NCBI GenBank assembly: GCA_019239815.1
Contig: JAFAZL010000422.1
Location: 1-5,748, forward strand
DNA: 5,748 bases
Direction: 5' to 3'
Source of the DNA: Acidobacteriota bacterium
GTDB taxonomy: Bacteria; Acidobacteriota; Terriglobia; Acidoferrales; UBA7541
Part shown: positions 1 to 5,748 of the stretch, in pieces
Numbering within the stretch: the stretch's first letter is position 1
Layout of the letters: each line of letters begins with the position of its first letter
Notes under the pieces: generated by a model
What the model was told of the DNA's origin: nothing
The model's input: the letters and a program-made list of their open reading frames with translations, nothing else
The model's database searches: none
Program-made: the position numbers and the translations under genes

Positions 1-2096
1 ACTCGCGGCTGTCTCACGTCGGCGACGATGCCGACGATCGTGAGCACGACCTCAGGTGCGTCCGCGCTCGCGTACATTTCGCGGCGTCCGTACACGCGGC
101 CAAGGCGGACTCGCTTTCCGAGCGCGTCTCGCTTGGGCCAATACGCGCGCACCATCTGCTCATTTATGACGACCGTCAGTGGCGCGTTCGGGCCGTCCTG
201 CCCGGAAAGTTCTCGGCCTTGCAGCAGTCGCATTCCCATCGTGCGGAAATATCCCGGGCTGACGATGCGGAAATTTGCGTTTTTGTTCGCGCGTACGTCC
301 TCCGTCGGGCGGCCTTCGATGGAAAAATCGCGCGAAGCGAGATCGACGGTGCGATCGACCATCGGCCGGCCCGACACGACGGCCGCCGCGTCGACATTCG
401 GGAGCGATTGGATTCCCGCGACGGCACGCTCGAAAAAGCTGGTGATCTGTTCGCGCCGGGCGTAGCGGGCTTCAGGCAGCGACGTTTCGAAGCTCACCAT
501 GTGATCACGACGAAAGCCGAGGTCGATGTTTTGCAGGCGGCGATAGCTTTGCAGCATCAGCGCGCATGCCGCGAGCACGACAAGCGACATGGCAATTTCG
601 GCCACGACCAGGCTGCTGCGTGCGGAGCGCCCGCGACGGTCGCCCCCGATTTTCGATCCGCCCTCCTTCAGCGACTCGACGAAATCCTGTCGAGCGAGCT
701 GTAACGCGGGCGCGAGGCCAAAAAGAATGCCGACCGTTGCCGCGATGCCGCACGCGACTGCGAGCGCGCGGATGTTCACGCGTACAAGCTCGGGCGCTGT
801 CGTCATCCACTCGTTCGGGATCATGTGGACCAGCAGCGGCAGCGTAGCCATCGCAATGCACACGCCCGCAACTGCTGAGACGATCGCGATCAACAGACTC
901 TCCGTCACCAACTGCCTGATGATTTCCCGCGGCCCCGCGCCAAGCGCCATGCGAACTGCGATTTCGCGCATGCGTGCCGTCGAGCGCGCCATCAGCAGAA
1001 TCGCGACGTTCGCGCTCGCGATTAGGATGAGAAACGCAACGGCGCCGGCGAGCGTGAGCAGCGCCGGCCGCACGCCGCCGATCACCGCTTCATTGATATT
1101 CCAGGCCGAGAGCGTCCAGTCGCGATATTCCGGCATCGCGGTGCCGTAGCGCTCGGCGAGCTGTCGCGAAAGAGCCAGCAGCCGGGCATCGGCTTGCTTC
1201 TCGCTCACGCCTTTACGAAGGACGGCGACGATCCAGTTGCGGCGATCCGAGCGATTTTGATCCGCGAAGTCGAGCTGCAACGGAATCCACACCTGGCCGC
1301 CCCACAAATCGTAATGGGGCGGCATCACGCCGATGACGGTGTACGTCGCGTCGTTCAGGCGAATCGGCTTGCCGAGAACATTTGGATCTTCCGAAAATTT
1401 GCGGTGCCACAGCTCGTAGCTGAGTAACGCAACCAGGGGGCCACCAGGGCGGTCTTCCTCCGGCCGAAATGTGCGGCCCAGGTACGGCGCGACCTGCGTC
1501 ATCGTAATCGCGTTCGCACTGACGTGCGTGCCGCCAATGCGTTCGGGAAACTCGCCGGCCGAGAGCGTGAAGCCGTCGCCGTGAACGGCTCCGACGTCTT
1601 CGAAGATGTCGGTGAGTTGCATCACTTCTAGGATTTCGGGTGTCGAAAGATAGTTGGCGTAGATTTTTTGGGTTGGCAAATAGGCGCGCACGACGTCGAA
1701 GCGATCGACGACGGGATACGTATTGCTGCGTAGCACGCACGCATCGATCAGGCTGTAGATCGCGGTACCCGCGCCAATGGCGATCGCCAAAATGAGAACG
1801 ATGACAATAGAAAGCGCAGGTGTTTTTGTCAGCAGCCGCGATCCGTAGCGTACATCGCGCCACAAAACCGAAATCGCGAGCCAGCCGCTCTGCTCATGAT
1901 ATTTTTCTTTTGTTTGCTCAACGCCGAAATCTCGCCGCGCCGCCGCGCGCGCATCTTCGAGAGTCAAGCCTCGGCGGAGGTTCTCTTCTGTGAGGAGTTG
2001 TAGGTGTTCGTTTAGCTCTGTGTCGAAGTCACGGCGCGATGTTTGGCGACGGAAACTTCCGAGCAATCGTGAAAGGGAGACACGCAGGCCGTGCAT
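1..2096 (-). CDS. ADOP-type duplicated ABC permease (MacB/FtsX-like), 3' end outside window
   Basis: This is a membrane permease of the acidobacterial duplicated orphan permease family, with 698 residues visible; the C-terminus lies beyond the left edge. I translated the complement from ATG 2096 and found no stop. Residues 1-78 are a charged cytoplasmic head typical of ADOPs (FDTELNEHLQLL, then EDARAAARRDFG). Residues 79-92 (WRDVRYGSRLLTKT) lead into TM1 at about 95-117. Residues 120-335 form a MacB-like periplasmic domain. The first FtsX domain has TMs at about 345-369, 400-425 and 440-463, with the coupling segment MREIAVRMALGAGPREI after TM2. A second unit starts with a TM at about 497-515 and a second periplasmic domain (VSPGYFRTMGMRLLQGR at 612-628). 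The missing part, perhaps 110-180 residues, should hold the second FtsX domain. The start is one base after the padR stop, with AGGGGG at 2103-2108 as ribosome binding site. The family resembles MacB-type mechanotransmission or export permeases, but no ATPase gene is visible here and the substrate is unknown. Confidence 0.93.
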   Translation of the reverse strand, partial: MHGLRVSLSRLLGSFRRQTSRRDFDTELNEHLQLLTEENLRRGLTLEDARAAARRDFGVEQTKEKYHEQSGWLAISVLWRDVRYGSRLLTKTPALSIVIVLILAIAIGAGTAIYSLIDACVLRSNTYPVVDRFDVVRAYLPTQKIYANYLSTPEILEVMQLTDIFEDVGAVHGDGFTLSAGEFPERIGGTHVSANAITMTQVAPYLGRTFRPEEDRPGGPLVALLSYELWHRKFSEDPNVLGKPIRLNDATYTVIGVMPPHYDLWGGQVWIPLQLDFADQNRSDRRNWIVAVLRKGVSEKQADARLLALSRQLAERYGTAMPEYRDWTLSAWNINEAVIGGVRPALLTLAGAVAFLILIASANVAILLMARSTARMREIAVRMALGAGPREIIRQLVTESLLIAIVSAVAGVCIAMATLPLLVHMIPNEWMTTAPELVRVNIRALAVACGIAATVGILFGLAPALQLARQDFVESLKEGGSKIGGDRRGRSARSSLVVAEIAMSLVVLAACALMLQSYRRLQNIDLGFRRDHMVSFETSLPEARYARREQITSFFERAVAGIQSLPNVDAAAVVSGRPMVDRTVDLASRDFSIEGRPTEDVRANKNANFRIVSPGYFRTMGMRLLQGRELSGQDGPNAPLTVVINEQMVRAYWPKRDALGKRVRLGRVYGRREMYASADAPEVVLTIVGIVADVRQPR

Positions 2097-2097
2097 C

Positions 2098-2439
2098 TTA
2101 TGCCCCCTGCGTCCCAAGCAGCCGCTGAATCACCGCGGCCATCCGCTCCCAGGTCTCAGTTTCGTTCACAAGCTGCCGGCGCCCGGTGCGCGTCAGCGTA
2201 TAAAACTTCGCCTTGCGATTGTTTTCCGATACGCCCCACTTCGATGAAATCCAGCCGCGCTGTTCAAGCCGCAGCAGCGCCGGGTAAAGCGTCCCCTGGT
2301 TCAGCTTCAGCAAATCTTCCGACACCTGCTGGATGCGCACGGCGATTCCGTAACCGTGCTGCGGCCCCATGGTGTCGAGCGTTTTCAGCACGATCAGATC
2401 CAGCGTGCCTTGTAAGACTTCTCCGGTTGGCGGCGTCAT
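2098..2439 (-). CDS. PadR-family transcriptional regulator, ADOP-associated type
   Basis: This 113-residue protein is a winged-helix DNA-binding repressor of the short PadR subfamily that accompanies ADOP permeases. Visible motifs are LQGTLDLIVLKTL (9-21), HGYGIA (28-33), the recognition-helix region NQGTLYPALLRLEQRGWI (47-64) and the wing SENNRKAKFYTLTRTGRRQL (71-90). A C-terminal helix with W97 probably contributes to dimerisation. I chose ATG 2439 as start because AAAGGAG at 2445-2451 sits five bases upstream. The GTG at 2445, two codons earlier, overlaps that ribosome binding site and would have no leader of its own. It is the first gene of a two-gene unit: its TAA is followed by one G and then the permease ATG, so translation is probably coupled. 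Known PadR proteins often repress their own promoter and respond to small ligands; the ligand here is not known. A palindrome lies about 40 bases upstream of its start. Confidence 0.95.
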   Translation of the reverse strand: MTPPTGEVLQGTLDLIVLKTLDTMGPQHGYGIAVRIQQVSEDLLKLNQGTLYPALLRLEQRGWISSKWGVSENNRKAKFYTLTRTGRRQLVNETETWERMAAVIQRLLGTQGA

Positions 2440-2444
2440 CGGCA

Positions 2445-2451
2445 CTCCTTT
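2445..2451 (-). promoter_or_regulatory. Ribosome binding site of padR (decides the start)
   Basis: On the minus strand AAAGGAG is followed by TGCCG and then ATG 2439, which is a near-ideal Shine-Dalgarno sequence with five-base spacing. The last G of this site is also the first base of the in-frame GTG at 2445, which makes that upstream start very unlikely. Confidence 0.85.
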
Positions 2452-2457
2452 AGATCA

Positions 2458-2466
2458 TCAACAGGA
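2458..2466 (+). promoter_or_regulatory. Third copy of the operator half-site
   Basis: TCAACAGGA here repeats the right arm of the 2478-2500 inverted repeat (TCAACAGGA at 2491-2499) in the same orientation, 33 bases away, which is close to three helical turns. It falls where padR transcription would start if the weak minus-strand -10 at 2466-2471 is used. It could be an accessory binding site for the same regulator. Confidence 0.4.
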
Positions 2467-2477
2467 GGCTACGCTTA

Positions 2478-2500
2478 TTCCTGTTGACCGTCAACAGGAA
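2478..2500. promoter_or_regulatory. Perfect inverted repeat, probable PadR operator
   Basis: TTCCTGTTGAC (2478-2488) and GTCAACAGGAA (2490-2500) are exact reverse complements separated by a single C. The element lies between the divergent padR and SMP-30-like genes, 39 bases upstream of the padR ATG. Each arm contains a TTGAC, so a -35-like hexamer is present on both strands (TTGACC 2484-2489 plus; TTGACG 2489-2494 minus). On the minus strand TAGCCT at 2466-2471 lies 17 bases downstream and is a weak -10 candidate for padR. A dimeric PadR bound here would block that promoter. The symmetry is seen directly; the assignment to PadR is inferred from position. Confidence 0.6.
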
Positions 2501-2530
2501 GATTCGGCCCAAACTTTGCCGCTTGACGCC

Positions 2531-2546
2531 ATCCAACGAGTTGGAT
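2531..2546. promoter_or_regulatory. 16-base palindrome just upstream of the SMP-30-like gene
   Basis: ATCCAAC (2531-2537) and GTTGGAT (2540-2546) are exact reverse complements around GA, ending 11 bases before ATG 2558. As DNA it could be an operator. It overlaps the spacer between TTGACG (2523-2528) and GATAAA (2544-2549), a possible promoter with a short 15-base spacer. As RNA it would form a six- to seven-pair hairpin with a CGAG loop. Which of these applies cannot be decided from the sequence. Confidence 0.4.
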
Positions 2547-2557
2547 AAACAAAACCC

Positions 2558-3589
2558 ATGAAAACTCTTCCACGTTGTAGCGTTTTCTTTTTGCTCGCGG
2601 CCGCCATTGCCGCTCCGGTCTATTCGCAGGAAGTCCAGAAGCTCGATCCCGCGCTCGACGCCATCATGTCGCCAGGTACGAAGGCCGAAAAAATCGCAGG
2701 CGGCTTCAACAAATGGACCGAAGGCCCCGCGTGGACGCATCAGGGCAGCCTGATCTTCGCCGAAATTCCCGCCAATAACATCGACCTCTGGATTCCCGGC
2801 AAAGGCTCGCGCGTTTTCATTCATCCCAGCGGCTACGAAGGCGCCGAGCCATACAAAGGTCCCGAGCCCGGCTCGAACGGAATGACGCTCGATCCGAAAG
2901 GCCGCGTCACGATTGCAGGCCACGCGCGCCGCAATGTGTGGCGACTTGAAACGCTCGACCCGAAAGGGCAAATCACCGTCCTGGCGGATTCCTACGAAGG
3001 CAAAAAACTCAGCAGCCCCAACGACCTCGTCTACAAATCCGACGGCTCGCTGTACTTCACGGATCCGCCGTACGGATTGCCGACCCAAGAAGACAATGAC
3101 CCGCTGAAGGAACTGAAGATCAACGGTGTGTATCGCATCGTCGGCGCGACGAAGCAGAAGCCCGGCTCTGCGCCCGATCACACGAAGATCCAACTCATCA
3201 TCAAAGATTTGCCGCGCCCCAACGGCATCGCCTTTTCGCCCGACGAAAAGATCCTCTACATCGCCGACTCCGGCAAGCACGTCTGGATGAAATATCCAGT
3301 GAACGCGGACGGCACAGTCGGCGAAGGCACGCTCTTCTGCGACGCAAACGTCGACAAGACTCCCGGAAGCCCCGATGGCATTCGCGTCGATAAGAATGGC
3401 AATCTCTACGGCTCCGGCCCCGGCGGCGTTTGGATTCTCTCGCCCGAAGGCAAGCACATCGGCACAGTGAAAATTCCCGAAGTCGTCAGCAATGTTGCCT
3501 GGGGCGACGCCGACGGCAAAACGCTCTATATCACCGCGAGCACAAGCCTCTATCGCATCAAGCTGAACGCAACCGGTGTCCGCAACTGA
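2558..3589 (+). CDS. Exported SMP-30/gluconolactonase-like protein
   Basis: This 343-residue protein of the SMP-30/gluconolactonase/LRE family is predicted to be a six-bladed beta-propeller that hydrolyses a lactone or related ester with a divalent metal ion. Residues 1-23 form a Sec signal peptide (MKTLPR, then a hydrophobic run, with likely cleavage after VYS before Q24). Cys7 precedes the hydrophobic run, so it is not a lipobox. Likely metal and active-site positions by family comparison are E55 in TEGPAW, N155 in SSPNDLV, N222 in RPNGIAFSPD and D273 in SPDGIRVD; all are present, so an active enzyme is expected. The C-terminus (NVAWGDADGKTLYITASTSLYRIKL, split 312-320 and 321-336) closes the last blades as usual. 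It is divergent from padR. No convincing Shine-Dalgarno precedes ATG 2558; the preceding bases are A-rich. The substrate cannot be named: gluconolactonase is the customary family label and not a demonstrated activity. Confidence 0.92.
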   Translation: MKTLPRCSVFFLLAAAIAAPVYSQEVQKLDPALDAIMSPGTKAEKIAGGFNKWTEGPAWTHQGSLIFAEIPANNIDLWIPGKGSRVFIHPSGYEGAEPYKGPEPGSNGMTLDPKGRVTIAGHARRNVWRLETLDPKGQITVLADSYEGKKLSSPNDLVYKSDGSLYFTDPPYGLPTQEDNDPLKELKINGVYRIVGATKQKPGSAPDHTKIQLIIKDLPRPNGIAFSPDEKILYIADSGKHVWMKYPVNADGTVGEGTLFCDANVDKTPGSPDGIRVDKNGNLYGSGPGGVWILSPEGKHIGTVKIPEVVSNVAWGDADGKTLYITASTSLYRIKLNATGVRN

Positions 3590-3640
3590 CTCGAGCCTCA
3601 ACAACGTCATCACATGCCTGAGCGGTAGCGCCCGTTTACC

Positions 3641-3736
3641 CTGACGCAGGAAGGGCATCCTGCCGGCGTTCTTCCTTGTAGGGGCGGGGCTTGCTCCGCC
3701 CGGCCAGTGCGTCTTGCCTCGGTGGCAACGAGACGC
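3641..3736. repeat. Three-hairpin block, probable interspersed palindromic (REP-like) repeat
   Basis: Three inverted repeats lie in a row. GCAGGA (3646-3651) pairs with TCCTGC (3658-3663). GGGCGGGGC (3682-3690) pairs with GCTCCGCCC (3693-3701) with one G-T pair and a two-base gap. GCGTCTTGCC (3709-3718) pairs with GGCA (3724-3727) and AGACGC (3731-3736) with a three-base bulge. The middle element resembles GC-rich 'GGGGCGGGGCTTGC' intergenic repeats that I recall as common in Acidobacteriota and other soil genomes; that comparison is from memory. The block may also end or slow transcription from the lactonase-like gene, but it lacks a T-run. Confidence 0.5.
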
Positions 3737-3833
3737 AGTCGGTTGACGCACCTTTCAAGCGCGTGTCAGCATACTCACGCCAAATTTGCGGCACCGACCG
3801 CGCATCCACGCGTAACGGCTTGCCGCAAACCTG

Positions 3834-3839
3834 AAGGAG
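3834..3839 (+). promoter_or_regulatory. Ribosome binding site of the S9 peptidase gene
   Basis: AAGGAG is followed nine bases later by ATG 3849. It is the only good Shine-Dalgarno near the 5' end of this reading frame and supports the chosen start, which also gives a well-formed export signal. Confidence 0.75.
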
Positions 3840-3848
3840 TCCCCATCG

Positions 3849-5748
3849 ATGAACGACGATCATTCGTCGCTCCCAGCCACCAAAATTATTGCGCGCGGCA
3901 CTGTCGTCGCACTGGTCGTAGCAGCGCTTCTCTTCGTGATCGCACCGCGCAACTCCGCGCAAACACCAAGCGAAGCCCCCGCTCAGCAACAGCAACCTCC
4001 CGCACAAACCGCGCAGCCACAAGCCCAGGCCGTCCCTCCGGCGCGCACCATCCAGCTCGACGACTTCGCCAAAATCTCCTCCGTCTCCGATCCGCAGATT
4101 TCCCCTGACGGAAAATCGATCGCCTTCGTTCTCTCGCGCATCAATCTCGACCAGGACCGCGCCGACCGCGACCTCCTTATCATCGACATCGCCTCCGGCG
4201 CTCCGCGCGCCCTCACGCACGACCGCAAAGGAGTCGGTTCGCCGCGTTGGTCTCCCGAAGGCGATCGCCTCGCCTTCGAAGCCGTCGACACCACCGCAAA
4301 AGATCCGAAGCTCCAACTCTTCGTCCTGCCAATGACCGGCGGCGAAGCGCGACGCCTCACCGATGTCCCCGACGGCATCGAGCAATTCGCATGGAGCCCG
4401 AACGGGCAACAAATCGCCTTCGTCACCTCCGACGAGCCCGAAAATAAAAAAGAAATCGAGAAGCACCTCGACGCCTTCGAAGTCGGCGACAACGATTACC
4501 TCGCGACCGCCGCGCCAACGCCATCGCATCTCTGGCTCGTCGCCGCCGAAGGCGGCAAACCACGACGCCTTACCCAAGGCACCTGGAGCCTCGCAAAAAG
4601 CGCACCGCCAAGCTCGCCCGCCTCGCCCATCAACTGGTCGCCCGACGGAAAATCCATCCTCTTCACGCGACAGGAGCATCCTCAATTCGGCGACGCCGAC
4701 CTGACCACGCTGCAAATCATCGACATCGACTCCGGAGCGATGCGCCGCGTCACCACGCACGAAAAATTCGAGAGCTTCGGCCTCTTCTCCCCCGACGGCA
4801 ACAAAATCGCCTACTGGTACCCGCGCGATTCGGATCCCAATAATCAAATCGAAATCGTAGTCGCGCCAACGCCCGCAGCCTCAGGCGGCTCGCCCGCCGA
4901 CGGCACACTCGCTACCGGTGCGATCGATCACAACATCGCGCGCGTCATCTGGATGCCCGACAGCAACTCGATGCTCGTCGGCGGCCACGACGCCACGCAG
5001 GTTTCCATGTGGCTTCAGCCGCTCGCCGCAAACGCGCAGCCGAAAAAACTCAACCTCGGTGACATCAGCCCCGCATGGGCTTTCTGGGTAGACGCCTTCG
5101 TCGGCCGCAAAGGCGAAATCGCGTTCACCGGCTCGACTCCGACGCAGCCATCCGAGCTGTACTACATGGCGTCGGCCAATGACACGCCCCGCCGCCTCAC
5201 CAACTTCAACGCCAACATCGCCGCGCTCAAACTCGGCAAAGCCGAAAAAATCGAATGGCAAGGCCCCGACAATTTCAACGAAGACGGCGTCCTGATTTAC
5301 CCACCCGACTACAACAAGGATCAAAAATATCCGCTCGTCCTCTACATCCACGGCGGACCAACCGCATCTTCAATCACTGCATTCAGTTTCTTCGCGCAGT
5401 ATCTCGCGTCGCGCGGCTTCCTCGTCTTTTCGCCCAACTATCGCGGCAGCGACAATCTCGGCAACGCCTACCAGCGCGCGATTTTCAACGATGCGGGCGA
5501 CGGCCCCGGCCGAGACGTCATCGCCGGCATCGACGCGATCAAAAAACTCAACATCATCGACGAAAATAAAATCGCGGTCTCCGGATGGAGCTACGGCGGC
5601 TACATGACGAGCTGGCTCATCGGCCACTACAACTTCTGGAAGGTTGCGGTCGCAGGCGCGCCCGTCACCGATCTCTACGACGAATACAATCTCTCCGACG
5701 GCAACGTCACCGGCCGCTACGGCTTCAAAGGCTCGCCCTACGTCGGCG
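3849..5748 (+). CDS. S9 family (prolyl oligopeptidase-type) serine peptidase, exported; 3' end outside window
   Basis: I translated 633 residues without a stop; the frame runs off the right edge. It is an extracytoplasmic S9 peptidase of the dipeptidyl/acylaminoacyl-peptidase type, which cleaves short peptides. Residues 13-37 are a signal peptide or anchor (hydrophobic 17-32, possible cleavage after NSA before Q38). Residues 38-65 are a Gln/Pro/Ala-rich linker. Residues 66-460 form a beta-propeller with TolB/WD40-like PD40 repeats centred near D87, W134, W182, W263, F313 and W368 (pattern WSPDGxxIAF). From about 469 comes the alpha/beta-hydrolase domain: oxyanion-hole motif HGGP at 501-504, NYRGS at 530-534, and the nucleophile Ser581 in GWSYGGYM. 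The catalytic Asp and His are expected in the missing part, roughly the last 60-130 residues, so an intact triad cannot be confirmed. It lies downstream of the lactonase-like gene in the same direction with its own ribosome binding site. Confidence 0.94.
   Translation, partial: MNDDHSSLPATKIIARGTVVALVVAALLFVIAPRNSAQTPSEAPAQQQQPPAQTAQPQAQAVPPARTIQLDDFAKISSVSDPQISPDGKSIAFVLSRINLDQDRADRDLLIIDIASGAPRALTHDRKGVGSPRWSPEGDRLAFEAVDTTAKDPKLQLFVLPMTGGEARRLTDVPDGIEQFAWSPNGQQIAFVTSDEPENKKEIEKHLDAFEVGDNDYLATAAPTPSHLWLVAAEGGKPRRLTQGTWSLAKSAPPSSPASPINWSPDGKSILFTRQEHPQFGDADLTTLQIIDIDSGAMRRVTTHEKFESFGLFSPDGNKIAYWYPRDSDPNNQIEIVVAPTPAASGGSPADGTLATGAIDHNIARVIWMPDSNSMLVGGHDATQVSMWLQPLAANAQPKKLNLGDISPAWAFWVDAFVGRKGEIAFTGSTPTQPSELYYMASANDTPRRLTNFNANIAALKLGKAEKIEWQGPDNFNEDGVLIYPPDYNKDQKYPLVLYIHGGPTASSITAFSFFAQYLASRGFLVFSPNYRGSDNLGNAYQRAIFNDAGDGPGRDVIAGIDAIKKLNIIDENKIAVSGWSYGGYMTSWLIGHYNFWKVAVAGAPVTDLYDEYNLSDGNVTGRYGFKGSPYVG

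Larger units (their letters stand above)
3590..3848. other. Intergenic region between lactonase-like and peptidase genes
   Basis: This 259-base stretch holds no convincing gene. The first part (3590-3640) shows no clear terminator with a T-run. The middle (3641-3736) is a hairpin block described separately. After it, TTGACG at 3743-3748 resembles a -35 box, but the nearest -10-like word (CATACT, 3770-3775) is 21 bases away, too far for a standard promoter, so I do not call one. The last bases carry the peptidase ribosome binding site. Confidence 0.7.

Noticed and set aside
28..1427. Several plus-strand frames (28-465, 219-704, 589-1149, 1194-1427) opposite the permease
   Set aside because: They are Arg/Ser/Ala-rich shadows of the ADOP permease reading frame, with no ribosome binding sites or domain motifs.
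1213..1863. Minus-strand 216-codon frame within the permease
   Set aside because: It is out of frame with the permease, and its Arg/His-rich composition is typical of a shifted reading of a real gene.
2440..2445. GTG 2445 as the padR start
   Set aside because: It overlaps the Shine-Dalgarno AAAGGAG, whereas ATG 2439 has ideal spacing.
2450..3751. Long minus-strand open frame (433 codons) antisense to the lactonase-like gene
   Set aside because: It lies opposite a clear SMP-30 family gene and its translation has no recognisable domain. It begins inside the hairpin repeat block. The lack of stops follows from the GC-rich codon use of the real gene.
3743..3775. Possible promoter for the peptidase gene (TTGACG and CATACT)
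   Set aside because: The 21-base spacer is too long for a standard promoter and the -10 match is weak.
3636..4847. Long minus-strand open frame (403 codons) antisense to the S9 peptidase gene
   Set aside because: The plus strand carries a family-typical peptidase with propeller repeats. The antisense translation is rich in Gly, Glu, Val and Phe without a known fold and ends inside the repeat block.
1..5748. CRISPR array, tRNA, rRNA, insertion sequence or phage genes
   Set aside because: I saw no regularly spaced direct repeats, no transposase or integrase motifs and no recognisable RNA gene; almost all of the window is accounted for by four protein genes.

Overview
The window reads as a piece of an Acidobacteriota chromosome, probably of the soil-type class Terriglobia (Acidobacteriia). 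The best evidence is a PadR-type regulator followed one base later by an "acidobacterial duplicated orphan permease" (ADOP), a gene pair strongly amplified in that phylum. The high-GC codon use and the secreted S9 peptidase also fit. Genus cannot be given from the sequence.

Layout. Positions 1-2096 (minus strand) hold a large ADOP permease, cut by the left edge (698 residues visible, one uninterrupted frame). Positions 2098-2439 (minus) hold its PadR regulator, which is the first gene of the two-gene unit. Positions 2440-2557 are a divergent control region with a perfect 11+11 bp inverted repeat, a third half-site, and a second palindrome close to the next gene. Positions 2558-3589 (plus) encode an exported SMP-30/gluconolactonase-like six-bladed propeller. 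Positions 3590-3848 are non-coding and carry a block of three hairpins that looks like an interspersed palindromic repeat. Positions 3849-5748 (plus) encode a secreted or membrane-anchored S9 (prolyl oligopeptidase family) serine peptidase, cut by the right edge.

How it fits together. The PadR protein very likely represses its own two-gene unit from the inverted repeat. Because that repeat lies between divergent genes, it may also affect the lactonase-like gene, but this is inference. The lactonase-like protein and the peptidase share an orientation and are both predicted to act outside the cytoplasm, one on a lactone or sugar-type ester and one on peptides. They are separated by 259 bases with a repeat and the peptidase has its own ribosome binding site, so a single operon is not shown.

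I did not find a clearly new biological system. The most informative unexplained elements are the operator-like palindromes at 2478-2500 and 2531-2546, and the hairpin block at 3641-3736.
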